64,000 bases of DNA from Pictodentalium vernedei (lineage: Eukaryota > Mollusca > Scaphopoda > Dentaliida > Dentaliidae): NCBI GenBank assembly GCA_031216915.1, contig CM062295.1, forward strand, positions 177,520,927 to 177,584,926, read 5' to 3'. The translations under genes and the position numbers were made by a program. This document shows, one piece after another, positions 11,448-23,304 of the stretch. The notes beneath the pieces were generated by a model. It was not told the DNA's origin. It searched no databases and saw only the letters and a list, made by a program, of their open reading frames with translations. Each line of letters begins with the position of its first letter. Positions within the stretch are counted from its first letter, which is position 1.

Positions 11448-13800
11448 GTGCAGATGGAAGCAGAGTACGACTTTATACTGCCCAACAATGCGAAAGTATG
11501 TTCCTTACCAGAAAATGACGAATCCCCATTTAAAAACCAACTAAATGATTGTAATTACTTTTCGCCTGGTGACTTTCGGTCAAAGACCAACAATTTAGAG
11601 GCAGTATTCTCGCTATTCCACCTCAGTTGCCAAAGTCTAAAAGCTCACTGGGATTCCCTCCAAAACCTGTTAAGTAATTTACAAACAGGAAAGAACGTTT
11701 TCATCATAATAGGACTTACCGAAATATTTCGCATTCCCCAAGGCACGTCGTTTACTCTTGAGGATTAAGCCCCGATTATTAAATGTATGAGACCCGAGGA
11801 TGATAGTCGGGGAGGAGATGGTGAACATATTAAAGAAGCGATAACATATAAAGTCCGAAGTGATATCTCAGTCTTCACTCCCCATGTTTTCGAATCTCTA
11901 TTTATAGAAATAAATGATAAACGTAACTTCAATATTATCGACGTCATATATCGACCCAATACTGCACCCAAAGCCGACATCAACCTCGTCTTATCAAAGT
12001 TAAATTAAGTAACTGATGTTTTGAACGCCAGAAAGAAATAAGTTTATGTTATGGGAGACCTGGACCTAGACCTTCTAAAAGCAACTATACATTCCAACTG
12101 TACATTATTGGTTTATGTTGAGCCAGGGATTGTTACCTTATGTTACCAGTCATTTTGCTAGTCTGATAGATCATATCTTTTCTAACAATGTTTCACGAAC
12201 AACACAACCGGGAATAATATTATTCATTTTGGTGTTTTTTTACATTGAAGTAACACACAAGATAAGTAAGACACCACGGTTTACTCTGAAACAAATTATA
12301 AACGCAGACAGAATTGCTGAATTCAAAACACTTCTCTCACAAAATGATTTTAACCCTGTAATAGGGTCGACTTATCTCACTGAATCATACGAAGCCTTTC
12401 TTAACCTCAATATGAAAGCCTACGATGAAGCATTTCTGTTCAAGCGTGGTCGTCAGAATAACAAATTAAAAGACAGCCCTGGATGACAAGGGGTCTTCTA
12501 ATATCCTCTATCAATAAATAAAAAGTTTATAACAAAAAACTCAAGGCCCCCAACGAACGGAACGCACTAAACTACAAAATCTATTGCAGTATTTTTAACA
12601 AGGTCAAAAAGCAGTACAAACTAGTTTAGTATAGAGATATCATAAACGAAAATAGAACCAATATGCGAAGCACATGGCAGATCTTAAGCGAAGCTATAAA
12701 CAAAGAAAAACGTAAAACACCATTACTCTCGTTTTGTATCCAGGACGAAAAAGAAATAAAAGAAGCCAATAACATAGCAAACGAATTTAACAATTTCTTT
12801 ATTGGCATTGGAAAACCTATATCTGATCAGATCGACAAACCAAATAAATCCTACGTAGACTACACGAATAGCAATACGTCCAACAACTTTTATCGATTAT
12901 CCACAAATCCCATGGAAGTCAACCGAGTCATAAATAAAATTGTCTAAAGACTGCGATAGTATAACAAGCAGTATTCTTAAACAAACAATAAACGAAGTAT
13001 TGGACCCCTCACACATGTAATTAATAATTCTTTCATTAATGGCAAAGTACCAGACAGGATGACGATCGTAAAGTTAAAGCAGCCGACGTGCACATATTTA
13101 CTAATTACAGACCTGTTAGTATACTTCCTGCGTTTTCAAAAGTAATGACAAAGCTCATGCAGAAGAGTCGTACAAATTTTCTGAATAGGTTCAACATGTT
13201 ATACCCCCTCCAGCATCGATGGACACCTAAAACCTACAAAGCTCATATATTCCTGCAATGCTGGAAAAGAGCAGACGCAAATTATATTCTCAACAAAGAA
13301 AAAATTATTCTCCCACACCGAGTCCTGAAAACATTGTACTACACCCTGGTGAATAGTCATTTGGTACACGGAATCTTAGCATGGGGCAATTCAAGAGCAA
13401 TTAATGAACTAGCTATCATGCAAAAGCGTTCATTACGAATAATAAATAACAAAAAGTACAATTCCCATACATTTAAAACAAAAAATGAAAAACCCAAAGT
13501 AGATGATTTGTTCAAATTACAACCATTCGCACATGACTTGCAACATTGCAGAATACCGGCTTCTTTTAACGATATATTTAAGGTTACTGACAATCCATTC
13601 GATAGGATAACCCGGCAGCCAGGACTCCTATACAAAGAAAAACACGTGCACGAACCCTAGATAAACTTCCTCTATACACAATTCCGAAACTATGAAACGC
13701 GTTAGACAATACAGTTAGAAATATTAGTAATAGGGCAACGTTTAAGATAAAAATAATAACTTCTACATTAATTTATCATATTCCATTTATGTTCATTGCG
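11448..13800 (+). mobile_element. Non-LTR retrotransposon remnant (jockey-type), RT core deleted
   Basis: Broken pieces of one LINE polyprotein lie in order. An endonuclease N-terminal half (LFHLSCQSLKAHWDSLQNLL, then GLTEIFRIPQG) is followed by the VIYRPNT segment at about 11950, MGDLDLDLL at 12052 and LIDHIFSNNVSRTTQPG at 12160. Next come linker pieces (WQILSEAINKEKRKTP at 12675) and the RT start NYRPVSILPAFSKVM near 13100. The sequence then jumps from MLYPLQH (about 13200) to VLKTLYYTLV (13325), a segment that normally follows the RT by several hundred residues. The catalytic palm is therefore deleted. The 3' part ILAWGNSRAINELAIMQKRS and the tail are present. Many frame changes and stops show it is dead. 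Confidence 0.8.
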
Positions 13801-14026
13801 ATAATCCCTACTGCCGAGACTGCACCTAGTAAATTTTTAAATAATCAAGGATGGTAGGCCGTTAGGAATTTAAACAGACCCGCATTAGTAACATACTAGC
13901 CGTGCTATGTGTCTTAACCCTTTTATTGCCACGCCCACTTAAGCCATATATGGAGGACCCCCCCATGTACGCCTGTGTACGAGGAAGTTTAATAACATTA
14001 GTGATATACTTGAAACTCTATAACTT
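13801..14026. other. Intron sequence before a hairpin
   Basis: Contains TTAACCCTTTTATTGCC at about 13916, which looks like a piggyBac-type end, but no matching partner end was found. Otherwise unremarkable. Confidence 0.35.
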
Positions 14027-14073
14027 GATTAATTGTTGGAAAGGGCTCTCTGAGCCCTTTCCAACAATTAATC
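14027..14073. repeat. Perfect 22-bp hairpin
   Basis: GATTAATTGTTGGAAAGG... pairs base for base with its reverse complement across a 3-bp loop centred at 14050. It is likely the core of a small palindromic MITE. Confidence 0.85.
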
Positions 14074-14309
14074 AGATGGTAGGTTTGAACTGCGCATACC
14101 TGAACGTGCAGACAATCATCATAAAATAAGTGACAATAGACGCTTTCCGCAGCGTAAGTGTTAATCTGGCATCTTCGTCCAGTGCAACCTGTTGCGTTTT
14201 TCTCCAGCTGTCTCACAAACCACTCGTCGAGCGACACGCAATTAAGAAGCTACAAACAATACTCTTGAGCAACAGATTAGCAATTTGGAACACGTATTTG
14301 AGTAAGTTC

Positions 14310-14425
14310 TGTGTCATGTCGGTTGGCTAATCATGGGGACTCGCATGTAGTGAATTAGCCCACACCTTACTGGGGTGGGCTAGTTCACTGCACTCGGAGC
14401 CCCACTGTGTGCCGACCGACATAGA
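14310..14425. repeat. Long imperfect hairpin
   Basis: Outer arms TGTCATGTCGGTTGGC and GCCGACCGACAT and inner arms AGTGAATTAGCCCACACC and GGTGGGCTAGTTCACT are nested around 14368. This is typical of a foldback MITE. Confidence 0.7.
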
Positions 14426-14599
14426 CCCCCACACCCAATCATAAAGATGATGTCTTTATCGACATTTAAACGAGACTAATCACAAAATGGGACCTGTTGT
14501 GGTCTTGAACATTATGCAGAGTAATTTGGGTAGTTCGGCACGGAGGTTGCTGTCTGTCAACCCTGAAACATTGCCCTCCCGCTGGCTAGTATAACGGAT

Positions 14600-14862
14600 C
14601 ATATATTTGGCCTCAGGAACGAACACAAGACATCCCCATCATACATCAGTCGAATCGCACCAAGTTTATCCATTTGGTCACAGTCTGTTCGGGATTTCTC
14701 TTTCCTTTAGAGAGTGGCAGGTAGACAGCCAATCTGACTATGCCACTTCCTACGGTATGCTACTTATTATACTTGTAAAATATGTTTATTTTTTGTTAAC
14801 CACTTTACATATATGTATACCGTGAATAAAGAATCTGAATCTAAATCTGAATCTGAACAGTC
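14600..14862 (+). mobile_element. Possible LINE 3' end with (TGAATC)n tail
   Basis: Non-coding sequence ends GTGAATAAAGAATCTGAATC and a hexamer tail (AATCTGAATCTGAA), a common 3' end style for non-LTR retrotransposons. No coding part was found upstream, so this would be a 5'-truncated copy. Confidence 0.4.
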
Positions 14863-15179
14863 TGGAAAACTAAAATAGTAACAATAAGTTAAACTGTTCT
14901 ACGAAAAAGGCTCTTCTATGCTGCTGGGGTATACCCCAGAACAATGGTTTAGGGCTTGGTATGCAGAAACAATAACACAGCTCATAGATAGATGGATAGA
15001 GCAGAGGTCTCGTGAAGTTGAGCAATGCTAGGTAGTAATCGAGGATTTGAGGAAAACCCGAACCAGCATAAGCAAATGCATCGAGTCAATCGCATCCCTA
15101 GAACACAAACTCACGTTATTTGAATCCTCCCCCACCCGCAGGCTCATAGTAATCGCGTGCCATCAAAGTAAGTATGCGC

Positions 15180-15440
15180 AAATGAGGATTCAGGAAATTT
15201 AGGAAAATTGTCGGCTCCATTTGGGTAATTACAGTTACTCCAGTTGTATCGAACACACCCTTCGAACACACGCCTTTCCTATTAGAGGCTTTTGGGTCAC
15301 ATAGCAACCACGTGTCACCGAAGAAAGAAACGAAGATGGCGTTCCCCAGCATGCAAAATGGACGACGGATAGACATGTCACTATTACAACTCTCCCTATG
15401 CGTGCGCACTGACACTACATATCATGACATCAATATAATA
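15180..15440 (+). repeat. Foldback-family right-arm fragment
   Basis: Contains GGGTCACATAGCAACCACGTG, AACGAAGATGGC, AAAATGGACGACGGA and CATGACATCA in the order found at 46010-46220. It is a diverged right arm. Confidence 0.65.
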
Positions 15441-16280
15441 ATGACGTCACAACATGGTTGTTCTGGTACATGATATACTACTTGTATTTCCCGTTCCCAT
15501 TTGGGTAAGGTCAAACAATTCCCACACAAGAAGGTAGGGGTGACAGCTCAAGCCTAGAAAATAGCTCATTGAAAAATACTGGCCTTTTTCTAACATTAGG
15601 TGAAAATGACGCAACGCAAATTCCGTCTCCTCTTTTTTACCTCTTTTAGAGGGGCCTATGGTCAACCCACTTTAAAAAAAAACAATTTCAGATGTGTGCA
15701 AATTTCTCATGAACCTTAAAATGTGTTTTCTGTGCATATTTATCCTTTCTTTGAAGTTTTTATTAAGAACTTTTATTACATTATATAGATTACATAGACT
15801 TTTGATTTTGGTTAATACATAGCTTTATCAAACTTAAAACAAATATCGACCTCGTATGTAATTTTTCTTTGGTATAAAACTTGGGATAAAAGTATGTCTT
15901 CGGTCGAATCAAAAGTCTATTATAATAATAACAACATTACCAAAGGGAACTGTTGATTTTATCATCACCTTGAAAAGGTAACTCACAAATCAAACTTTCC
16001 GAGATTTCCTTGGAACTGGGTGGTATTTCATTTTCGTAAAGTAAAGTAATAGCAGCATGGTATATCAGAAATGACTTCTGTCAAATGGCGTGAATTTTGT
16101 AGGCATTTGATGACAGATGGTAAACAGCTTAAGATGATAGTGCAACAATTAGATAAACTGTTGTTACCACTGAATGTAAGATAAAAAGGTAAATTGAACG
16201 TAACTTGTATATCACGCACCTGACCTTCCCACATTTGGATGATCTCATGGGTGATCTCGTACGAACGCATAGTAACCTGA
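15441..16280. other. Intron sequence, nothing recognised
   Basis: AT-rich. Minus-strand open frames of 60-90 codons show no domains. Confidence 0.4.
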
Positions 16281-16289
16281 TCCAGTTGC

Positions 16290-16530
16290 GCCGTGTTGGT
16301 TGCCATTGTAGCCCACGTGAGCGGCGATCATTGCCATAGTGATACGTAGTGTCAGTGGGCATGTGTAGCGCTTGTTGTTAGGGTTTCAGTCGTCCATTTT
16401 GTATACTGGAGTCCGCCATCTTGGTTTCTATTTGGGCACGTGGTTGACCCAGAACACTCTAATAGGATGGAGTGTGTTCGTTGAATCTAATTACCACAAA
16501 AAAACCGACAATCACTAAAAAGGGTCTAAA
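16290..16530 (+). repeat. Foldback-family left-arm fragment
   Basis: Matches 44210-44480 in order: CACGTGAGCGGCGATCAT, GTGATACGTAGTG, TCGTCCATTTTGTATACTGG, CGCCATCTTGGTTTCTAT, AATTACCACAAA..ACCGACAA. Confidence 0.7.
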
Positions 16531-17229
16531 ATTTCCAATATGGACTTGGCGAAGCTCCCATCTTGGAATAATCAAAGTAGCACGTAGAAATGCAGATTGT
16601 TTTGGTATTCGACGTTTGGTTTTGGTTCGTTATTTCAGTATAGGTATACCGGATCTAAATATTTTCCCATAGGCGACCATTATAACGTTCAGGCGAAAAA
16701 AAATATGATCGCATCACTTTAATTTTGGCATTCAAATATCTTTGTCAAGTATAGCCCTTCACACAACTTTTTCTGACCCATAAACAGGTGGTCATTCAAC
16801 AAATAAGAAAGAAAAACTGAAAGGAAGGGAAGTACCGGTCACGTGCACATATTTTTCAGGGGATTCCCCACAAAAACACACCAAAAGTAAATTGTAATTT
16901 TTAGGTCCAAAATTCATTAAAACACCCTCTTTTTTAGCTGGAATATTCAACAATAATGCAAGATGTCAAAAGAATGTTTCAAATGTTTATTGAAACAATA
17001 TATTTTCTCAAGGCTGCTTATTTTTTAGAGATTTCATCATTTCCGACATTTGCAACATTTCAAAGCAGGTCACTCATTCAAATATTTAGTTAAGTGATAC
17101 CTATAGGACTGGAGGGGTGTTGTTATATTGTATAAAAGTAGATTTGATGGTTCGGATTTTCCAAGAATCTCCGTTTTTCTGCCTATTCCTATCCATATTC
17201 TATCTATTTTTGACCTGATTCCCTGCTCT
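16531..17229. other. Intron sequence, nothing recognised
   Basis: AT-rich intronic DNA. No conserved ORF or repeat boundary seen. Confidence 0.4.
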
Positions 17230-18030
17230 ATTTACTTCGACATCCCCAGATGTGTCTATATGATAGTTCACAATCTGTAACAATATGTGCCTATATGAAA
17301 AAGAACAATGTGTCACAAAAACACACGACTCTTATCCTCATCTTGGTATGTGGGATCATGCGGGAGTTGTGATTTGGTATCTTTGCTGACTAGACAAGTG
17401 GGGACTGGTGGGGACTATTGGAGAATACCTTTTGGAGGACAGTTATTATGGCTCCTAGCCGCTAGACCATCCCAAAAACCTTCATAGGTCTCAGATGACT
17501 TACCCATAGTCTATATTATCTGCCCTGTGATCAACTTCTACTGTAGTCAAACAATACTATAGTATTCTGCCACCCTTACAGCCGTGTACCATTATTATTG
17601 ACTTACAGTACTGCCTCAAATTCCTAGCTATGCATGACACTGTCTCGACCAAATATTTAAGGGTTCACTCAGATCGTTCCATTCATCAAAACCCGCCTTA
17701 GTCTATACAGTTACTTGGCCTGGTGCTAGGGTACCTTATATTATAAGAACCAGTCTGTTGATCGTACCGGGATGTTCTTGTGTGATAGTTCACAATATTG
17801 GCATATCACATGCAGGGTATGCCTGCACTTTGGTTGTGACGATATGTGATAATGTGAAAATGCACAGTGTGCGCACAACACATGAAGCACATAGGCACAT
17901 ATGATGAAATTGGACCCTGTTACCACAGACATATCCTAAACGGGGTGACGTTTGGTGAAATGTGCTCAGGTGAAAATGCACAATGTGCGCACCATTCATG
18001 AAGCGCATAGCCACACACAACCAAAAAGAG
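17230..18030 (+). repeat. Dispersed repeat family R, copy 2
   Basis: Shares CAGTCTATACAGTTACTTGGC and TGTTGATCGTACCGGGATGT with the end of copy 1 (5340-5420). It then carries two near-repeats of GAAAATGCACAATGTGCGCAC at about 17855 and 17970, followed by CATGAAGC(A/G)CATAG. Non-coding. Confidence 0.55.
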
Positions 18031-18317
18031 GTTCTGTAAGCACAGGTAAAACCTAATAAGGGATTCCACGGAACGTGGGACTGATGTTTGATTGCATGCG
18101 TTTGTGTTCAACTTTACAACTTGTCACAACTGTAAAGGAACTGTGACAAGGACACAACCCCTCCGCAACAGTGTATAAAATGAAAGTGTCAATGACACTG
18201 TAGCTCAACTTGAGTGTGTGTAGTGTTTGATGAAAATGATAATGTTCAATGTTTATGAAAGGATTATGAAATAAGACAATAATTGTGATAATTGAGAATA
18301 TGTTAATTTCTGTTCCG

Positions 18318-18322
18318 TACAT

Positions 18323-18381
<59 letters not shown>

Positions 18382-18384
18382 TTA
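18318..18384. repeat. (TTTA)n microsatellite, SINE tail
   Basis: About 65 bp of TTTA/ATTT repeats that form the reverse-strand A-rich tail of the SINE copy beginning at 18385. Confidence 0.95.
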
Positions 18385-18780
18385 GGGTCTAACGACACAT
18401 TAACAGCCAAGGTCATATCGAGTCGATGACAGTTTTACGGGTGGAGGAAGCGGGAGTACCCGGAGAGAACCAACCGAGCAACGACGAGCAGCTGCCAGCT
18501 CCTCAACATCGTAACTTCGCACTGCAGCACAGACAGGGCTAGATTGGTTGAAGACCACGCGAGGGCAAGGCGACGCTGTGTACTAAGGCGAACTGCACGT
18601 CGCTGATGCACTTGTCTTCAACCAATGCTACCCTTGCTTGTGCGGAGTTAGTACGTTGGGAAGTCTGACAGTTGCTCGCCGTTGCTCGTTGGTTCTTTCC
18701 GGGTACTCCGGCTTCCTCCTGCCTTAAAACTGTCCGACACGAAGTTACCCTGGCTGCCGAAAGTGTCGTGAAGGCTAGCT
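18385..18780. repeat. Head-to-head pair of SINE bodies
   Basis: The first half (18385-18555) is the SINE body in minus orientation (TCTAACGACAC, GGTGGAGGAAGC, GTACCCGGAGAGAACCA, GATTGGTTGAAGAC). It is followed at about 18562-18775 by the same body in plus orientation (GTGTACTAAGGCG, GTCTTCAACCAATGC, GGGTACTCCGGCTTCCTCC, CTGTCCGACACGAAGTTACC). Neither half has a tRNA head, so the two bodies form an inverted repeat. Confidence 0.75.
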
Positions 18781-19048
18781 GGTAGGAAACAATGCATAAA
18801 TGCAACAAAATCTGCTAACATTTGCAGAATGCCTTATGTTGACTCGTTTGCTTCCTCTTAAATTTCTAAGCGTCGTGTGCAGTTTGGTATCATGTCGGTT
18901 AGAAAAACTGTGGGGTGGAGGCATCTGCGACTGTGCCCCTCCTCGGTTCTACCGCCTCGGGTACATCAAAACTCATCATTTTGATGGCATTCGCGTTCCA
19001 CCTTTCTGCGTTTAGCTGTTTTTTCCTAATTATTTGTTTATTTTACAG

Positions 19049-19148
19049 GTGACGAAGCTGGCCTATCGAGTGGATTTGATGGTAGCGAGAAAAGTGTGGG
19101 TCATATCACTTTGGCTTTGTACAGTGCGATATGGGCCTACTCCGGAGG
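19049..19148 (+). CDS. SLC7-family amino acid transporter, exon b
   Basis: The acceptor ttttacag and donor gtatgt bound a 100-nt exon. Its frame continues the split Gly of the previous exon. It encodes a polar extracellular-type loop (GDEAGLSSGFDG) followed by HITLALYSAIWAYSGG, which matches the conserved helix with the W-A-Y signature of SLC7 transporters. It ends in a partial Gly codon (GG|) completed by the A of the next exon at 23778. The intron between this exon and the previous one is about 17.6 kb. Confidence 0.88.
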
Positions 19149-19382
19149 GTATGTACTGTTATTAAGTCAAACCGCGTGTTCGCAGGAGCGTCACGAACAT
19201 AACCGATCGGAGTGGGGTGTAAACTTCATTTGTCAGATCCAAAAATAACAAAACAATGATGTGTCTAATATCCCAGCTACATCATCATGGCACACCTTCG
19301 TCGCAAAGGCATGCCTTGATAACGAAATATTAGTCAGTTGGCATTATAGTTTTAAAACCCAAGACTCCTTAGAAATTTATTT

Positions 19383-19533
19383 AAGAAATAACTGTTGTTT
19401 TCCTTCGGTTTATGCGATATAAACCGAAAATTTTCAGCACAAGCTTCATAACTCGCGTAGCGAGTTATCATCTTGTGCTGAAAATTTTCGGTTTATATCG
19501 CATAAACCGAAGGAAAACAACAGTTATTTCTTA
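19383..19533. repeat. Near-perfect 75-bp-arm hairpin
   Basis: AAGAAATAACTGTTGTTTTC at the left pairs with GAAAACAACAGTTATTTCTT at the right. The whole 151 bp folds about a centre near 19458, with only a few mismatches near the loop. It lies in the intron 3' of exon b and is flanked by AT-rich TTA/TAA. The low divergence between arms suggests a recent or gene-converted palindrome. Confidence 0.9.
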
Positions 19534-20740
19534 TAATTTAATCCGGCTGTAATATTAAAATATAAAAACTATGTGTGTGAACGAAAAACTTTTAATTTTT
19601 GCAAAAGACAACAGTCAAACTGAGGAAAGTGTGTCACAAACAGGTCACGTCAATCATTGTCAAATTGTTTGTTGTTTTGATTTTCGATCGCAGACAACAG
19701 ATATTTAGCAAGTCACGTAACAATAGCATTAACAACATTTTTTTAAGTTCCCCTAAAATCATGTTTGGATGTATCTTTTTATTCGTCTCCCACTTCGGTA
19801 TATTTTATTAAATTCAATTGTTCCCGAGAAATTATCATTATATTCTCGCTGAATGGAGGCACCGACAACTCGATCATTGATCTTTGTTTACAAGCTTGTT
19901 ATCCATCTATCAGTCTGCCGTCATGCCCTCACAGTGACAATTTGAGTTGAGTGGGCGGGGCTTCCAGAATCTTCAAAGTTGGATCGGATGTGTGCGAACG
20001 TGTGGTCATTCCAAATCATTACGCGATTTGGTTTATACGATTTTGACAACTTTCACGCTGTATGTTTTCAACCAATCAAACGCAGCGGCGGAGCAAATGA
20101 TTAAATTATTAGTAAATAAATAAAATATACGTGTAGTAGTGGTGACGTAACTGCGCCCACCATCAGCACAGCATAGATAACATCCTGTAAATAGTCATGG
20201 GAAGACAATAAACTCAGCTGAAATTGGGCATGAGAAGACGCTAATTTGTGATGTTTTATGACTTGGATTTCTGAAACAATTTAAAGCATACTGTCCCCGG
20301 GAATCCATACGTTCATGGTAGTCAAGTATATATCAACCACTTACCCAATACAAATAGGAGGCACTTGAGAAACATTTTTCCTGAATGACTGAAACCATAA
20401 CTTATGACCGATCACAGGAACGAGATCGACAAGCTCGTTTCAATACCAGGTAATAAACTATGTTTTGGAGGCAAAAGTGGAATAAAATCATTGAATGTGA
20501 ATGGTGTTTTTGTGAACAGCTTGGTCGAATATGGACGTTGCGTGATGTAATTCGTACATAGTTAGCAACTGGATTAACGTGTTTGTGGGAGAAACTAAAT
20601 GAATAAACAATTATCAGCTTGGAATTCAGAGAGCTAATAGTGAAGCTCTTAAGCCACCAATCAAATGCCTGGAACCAGTCTAGCCCTTGACTTCATCGAC
20701 GATTCAATCTAAAAGTGCTATAAATATTGATTTTTTTTTA
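19534..20740. other. Intron sequence, nothing recognised
   Basis: AT-rich intronic DNA. Open frames of 60-70 codons have no domain features. Confidence 0.4.
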
Positions 20741-21040
20741 ATCCACGCAAAAAAATTGTTTCTCAGTCGGTGAGGGTCGTAAACAATTTGCAGGAAGGTA
20801 AGGCGTTTTAGCATCTTCCCACAATTAGGAGACCCACTATCACCGCATCTTCAAAAAAAATTACACTGGAAATTTAGGGATTCTTTGAATCAACGCAAAA
20901 ATTGTTTCTCAATCGGTGGGGTCGTAAACAATTTGCAGGAAGGTATTGTGTTTTAGCATCTGCCCACAATTAGGATACCCACTACCACCGTATCTGCAAA
21001 AAAAAAAAACTTTTTACACCGGAATTTTAGGGACTTTCTA
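20741..21040 (+). repeat. Tandem duplication, two units of about 148 bp
   Basis: Unit 1 starts at 20741 and unit 2 at 20889. Shared blocks include AAATTGTTTCTCA.TCGGTG, GGTCGTAAACAATTTGCAGG, CACAATTAGGA.ACCCACTA and TTTAGGGA. Units differ at scattered sites and in the length of an A run. Confidence 0.85.
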
Positions 21041-21219
21041 AATTTTGTGCTAGTCATTATGTGCGCCAATAAATAAGGGGTCCCACCCTTGGACAATGAT
21101 TCACATCTACCAACATGACAGTTTTAGCATATTAACCCCTAGAATTCTGGTAATGCCACAGAACTTTCCCCAATCACACTGTTTTTCTCTTGTTTAGCTA
21201 CGAATTTAACAAATTACAT

Positions 21220-21256
21220 CTTGTTTGACAGAGCTCACTGAGCTCTATCAAACAAG
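21220..21256. repeat. Short palindrome
   Basis: CTTGTTTGA.AGAGCTCA and its reverse complement meet at a TGAGCT centre. It is the core of a small palindromic insertion whose ends are not resolved. Confidence 0.7.
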
Positions 21257-21573
21257 CTATATTTGGTTAAATATCAAACTGCATTATGGGAGATTTTTGC
21301 TGCTGAAAACTTTGCCATTTTGACATCAGAGTGCAGAGAGTTAACAATGAATTAAAAGTCGTAACCCACACTTCTATTATCTCCAATGTAAAATCATTAC
21401 TATGAGAATATTTTAAAATTACTTTAAGTTCTGTCCGAGTTCTGATTTGATGAGCTCACGAAGCAAATTTCCACAAAGTAATGTTAATCACATAAGTTGG
21501 TCCTTCTAGCGAGGCATTTCAGAGACAACAATATTACAATTATCTAAACACAAAGCTCACCAAACAGAGAAAA

Positions 21574-22350
21574 CTATCCTCTAGAAAACAGCATCAGATA
21601 ATTGTCCTCAGATAACGCCCTCCGGTAAATAAATGTATCCCAGAGAGTACAGTGCATCACCCTGGAATCCTCAACTACCCGTATGTGCCCATGTGCAATG
21701 TGATTTTGATGCACAATGCGCAAATTTTGGCCTTTCAAGCATGTGTCTATGACTTGTATGTGCTGGCATACATTGTAAATTATCACATTGGCCACTCATA
21801 CATAATGAACCCCAGAATACCCTCGATCAGAGAACTGTCCGGTTTAGAGGGATGTCACAATCTCACTGAGTCTTCGAAGACTTGGACGAAGTCTAGATGG
21901 ATTCAGAGATAGTTAGCAAGCTTGTAGTAATGCTACAAATCAGTAGTAATAGTGAAAGACTCTACCGTATGACAGAATGTGGTAGCCATAGGAGCTGTAG
22001 TAGTAATCAAAGATAGTATAGTGGGGTAGAAAGTACTAGCAGAGGTATGAAACATTAGTAGAACTAGGAGATAATGGGGGAATAGTTGACAGGGGCAGTA
22101 GTCTAGAAGGTATGGGACTATCGGCTATGTAGTAGATATGGGCCATGTGGTAGTCTAGGAGCTGAGATCTAGTCCCCAATAGTCCTCCATTAGGCCATAC
22201 TCGTCTCTAGGTTCCACAAACACTAGTCCACTAACCACCAGTCTTAAGTCCACAAATACACGTATGCACTCATGTGCTATACGTCTTCGGGCCACATAGC
22301 GAACTATATCATAATAAACCCATCTCGGTCTTTAATGAATCTACCTTTGT
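21574..22350 (-). repeat. Dispersed repeat family R, inverted copy
   Basis: Contains reverse-orientation phrases of the family such as ATGTGCCCATGTGCAATGTG, ATGCACAATGCGC and, near 21960-22150, the GGAGCT..AGTAGTAATC type segments matching the reverse of 4100-4800. Non-coding. Confidence 0.45.
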
Positions 22351-22714
22351 GCAGCATGTGCTGTGCTGGATATATAGTCAGTAGGCAAAAGTCACAGTGG
22401 CGTCAGCTTGGCAGATGGAATGTATATAAAGATGCAGGCTAAGGGGGAAGGAGCAATCGGACTGAATCTACTAAGATTAGAGGACGGAAAGCCATCCTAT
22501 TATACTCCCAAGTTGAGGCTGTTCTTTTCTACCGGAATCAAGCAAACGGACTTCGTTAACGTGCCTATAGCACTACGTTCTACTCACGATGGCAGTCTCG
22601 AAAAAGCCATTTGGGTAATTCATGGTTAGTTGTCAGGTCATTTCTGGCAATTTTATATACTCGCATTCATTCTAATATACAAACCTAACAAACCATCCTT
22701 CATCCTAGCTCTTC
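22351..22714. other. Intron sequence, nothing recognised
   Basis: A 73-codon open frame at 22408-22629 (+) has no transporter similarity and no matching splice sites, so I do not call it an exon. Confidence 0.4.
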
Positions 22715-22870
22715 CCGATTCACACTAACCATGTGCAACCATAGAAACTAAGATGACAGCCTTCGTCATACAAATGGAGCACCGAAAACATGTATGACAA
22801 TAAACGCGAATGCGCGCTGATATCACATATCACCATGGTAATTACGCCACATCATATCTGCTCAGGTGGC
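22715..22870 (+). repeat. Foldback-family right-arm fragment, strongly diverged
   Basis: ACCATGTGCAACCATAGAAACTAAGATGACAGCC and the following AATGCGCGCTGATATCAC..CACCATGGTAATTACG follow the order of 46015-46180 with many substitutions. Confidence 0.5.
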
Positions 22871-23304
22871 CTATAATTATAACATGCGCCCATAATTCAC
22901 CACGACATGACCTCACATGAGATCAATGATGAGTCCCCTCATGAGATTCCCAGAACTGGGTTGAAGTGTGCACTCTGCACTACATTCGTCATACACCACC
23001 CAAATTCAATGCACCGTAAAAACATTTACCCAAGGTAAATTTTAGTCAGTTTTGGATATATTGTTCCTAGGCGCCATTCCACTTCAAATGACATCAAAAC
23101 TAGCTTCTTACTAATTTTTCCGGGTCGACACCTTTAACGATCAGACAATTGGGGCCCTTTGCTCTTATTGATTTTTTTTCTGACTTGTTGTCCACATGTC
23201 TTGTCTCTCGAAAAAGAAATGCTTCGTATTCTTTTTTGTAGTTTAGTAATTTTTGTTGCATGTTGCATTTCAGTTTGATTTAAATCCATTTAGTTCTATT
23301 ATAG
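22871..23304. other. Intron sequence, nothing recognised
   Basis: No ORF, RNA gene or repeat could be assigned. Confidence 0.4.

Noticed and set aside
13916-14151. piggyBac-type MITE suggested by TTAACCCTTTTATTGCC
   Set aside because: No matching GGG-TTAA end in reverse orientation was found. The AAGTGTTAA at 14147 does not pair with it.
22408-22629. 73-codon plus-strand frame as a further transporter exon
   Set aside because: No family similarity. The required exon between b and d was found at 23778-23822 with correct phase, so no extra exon is needed.
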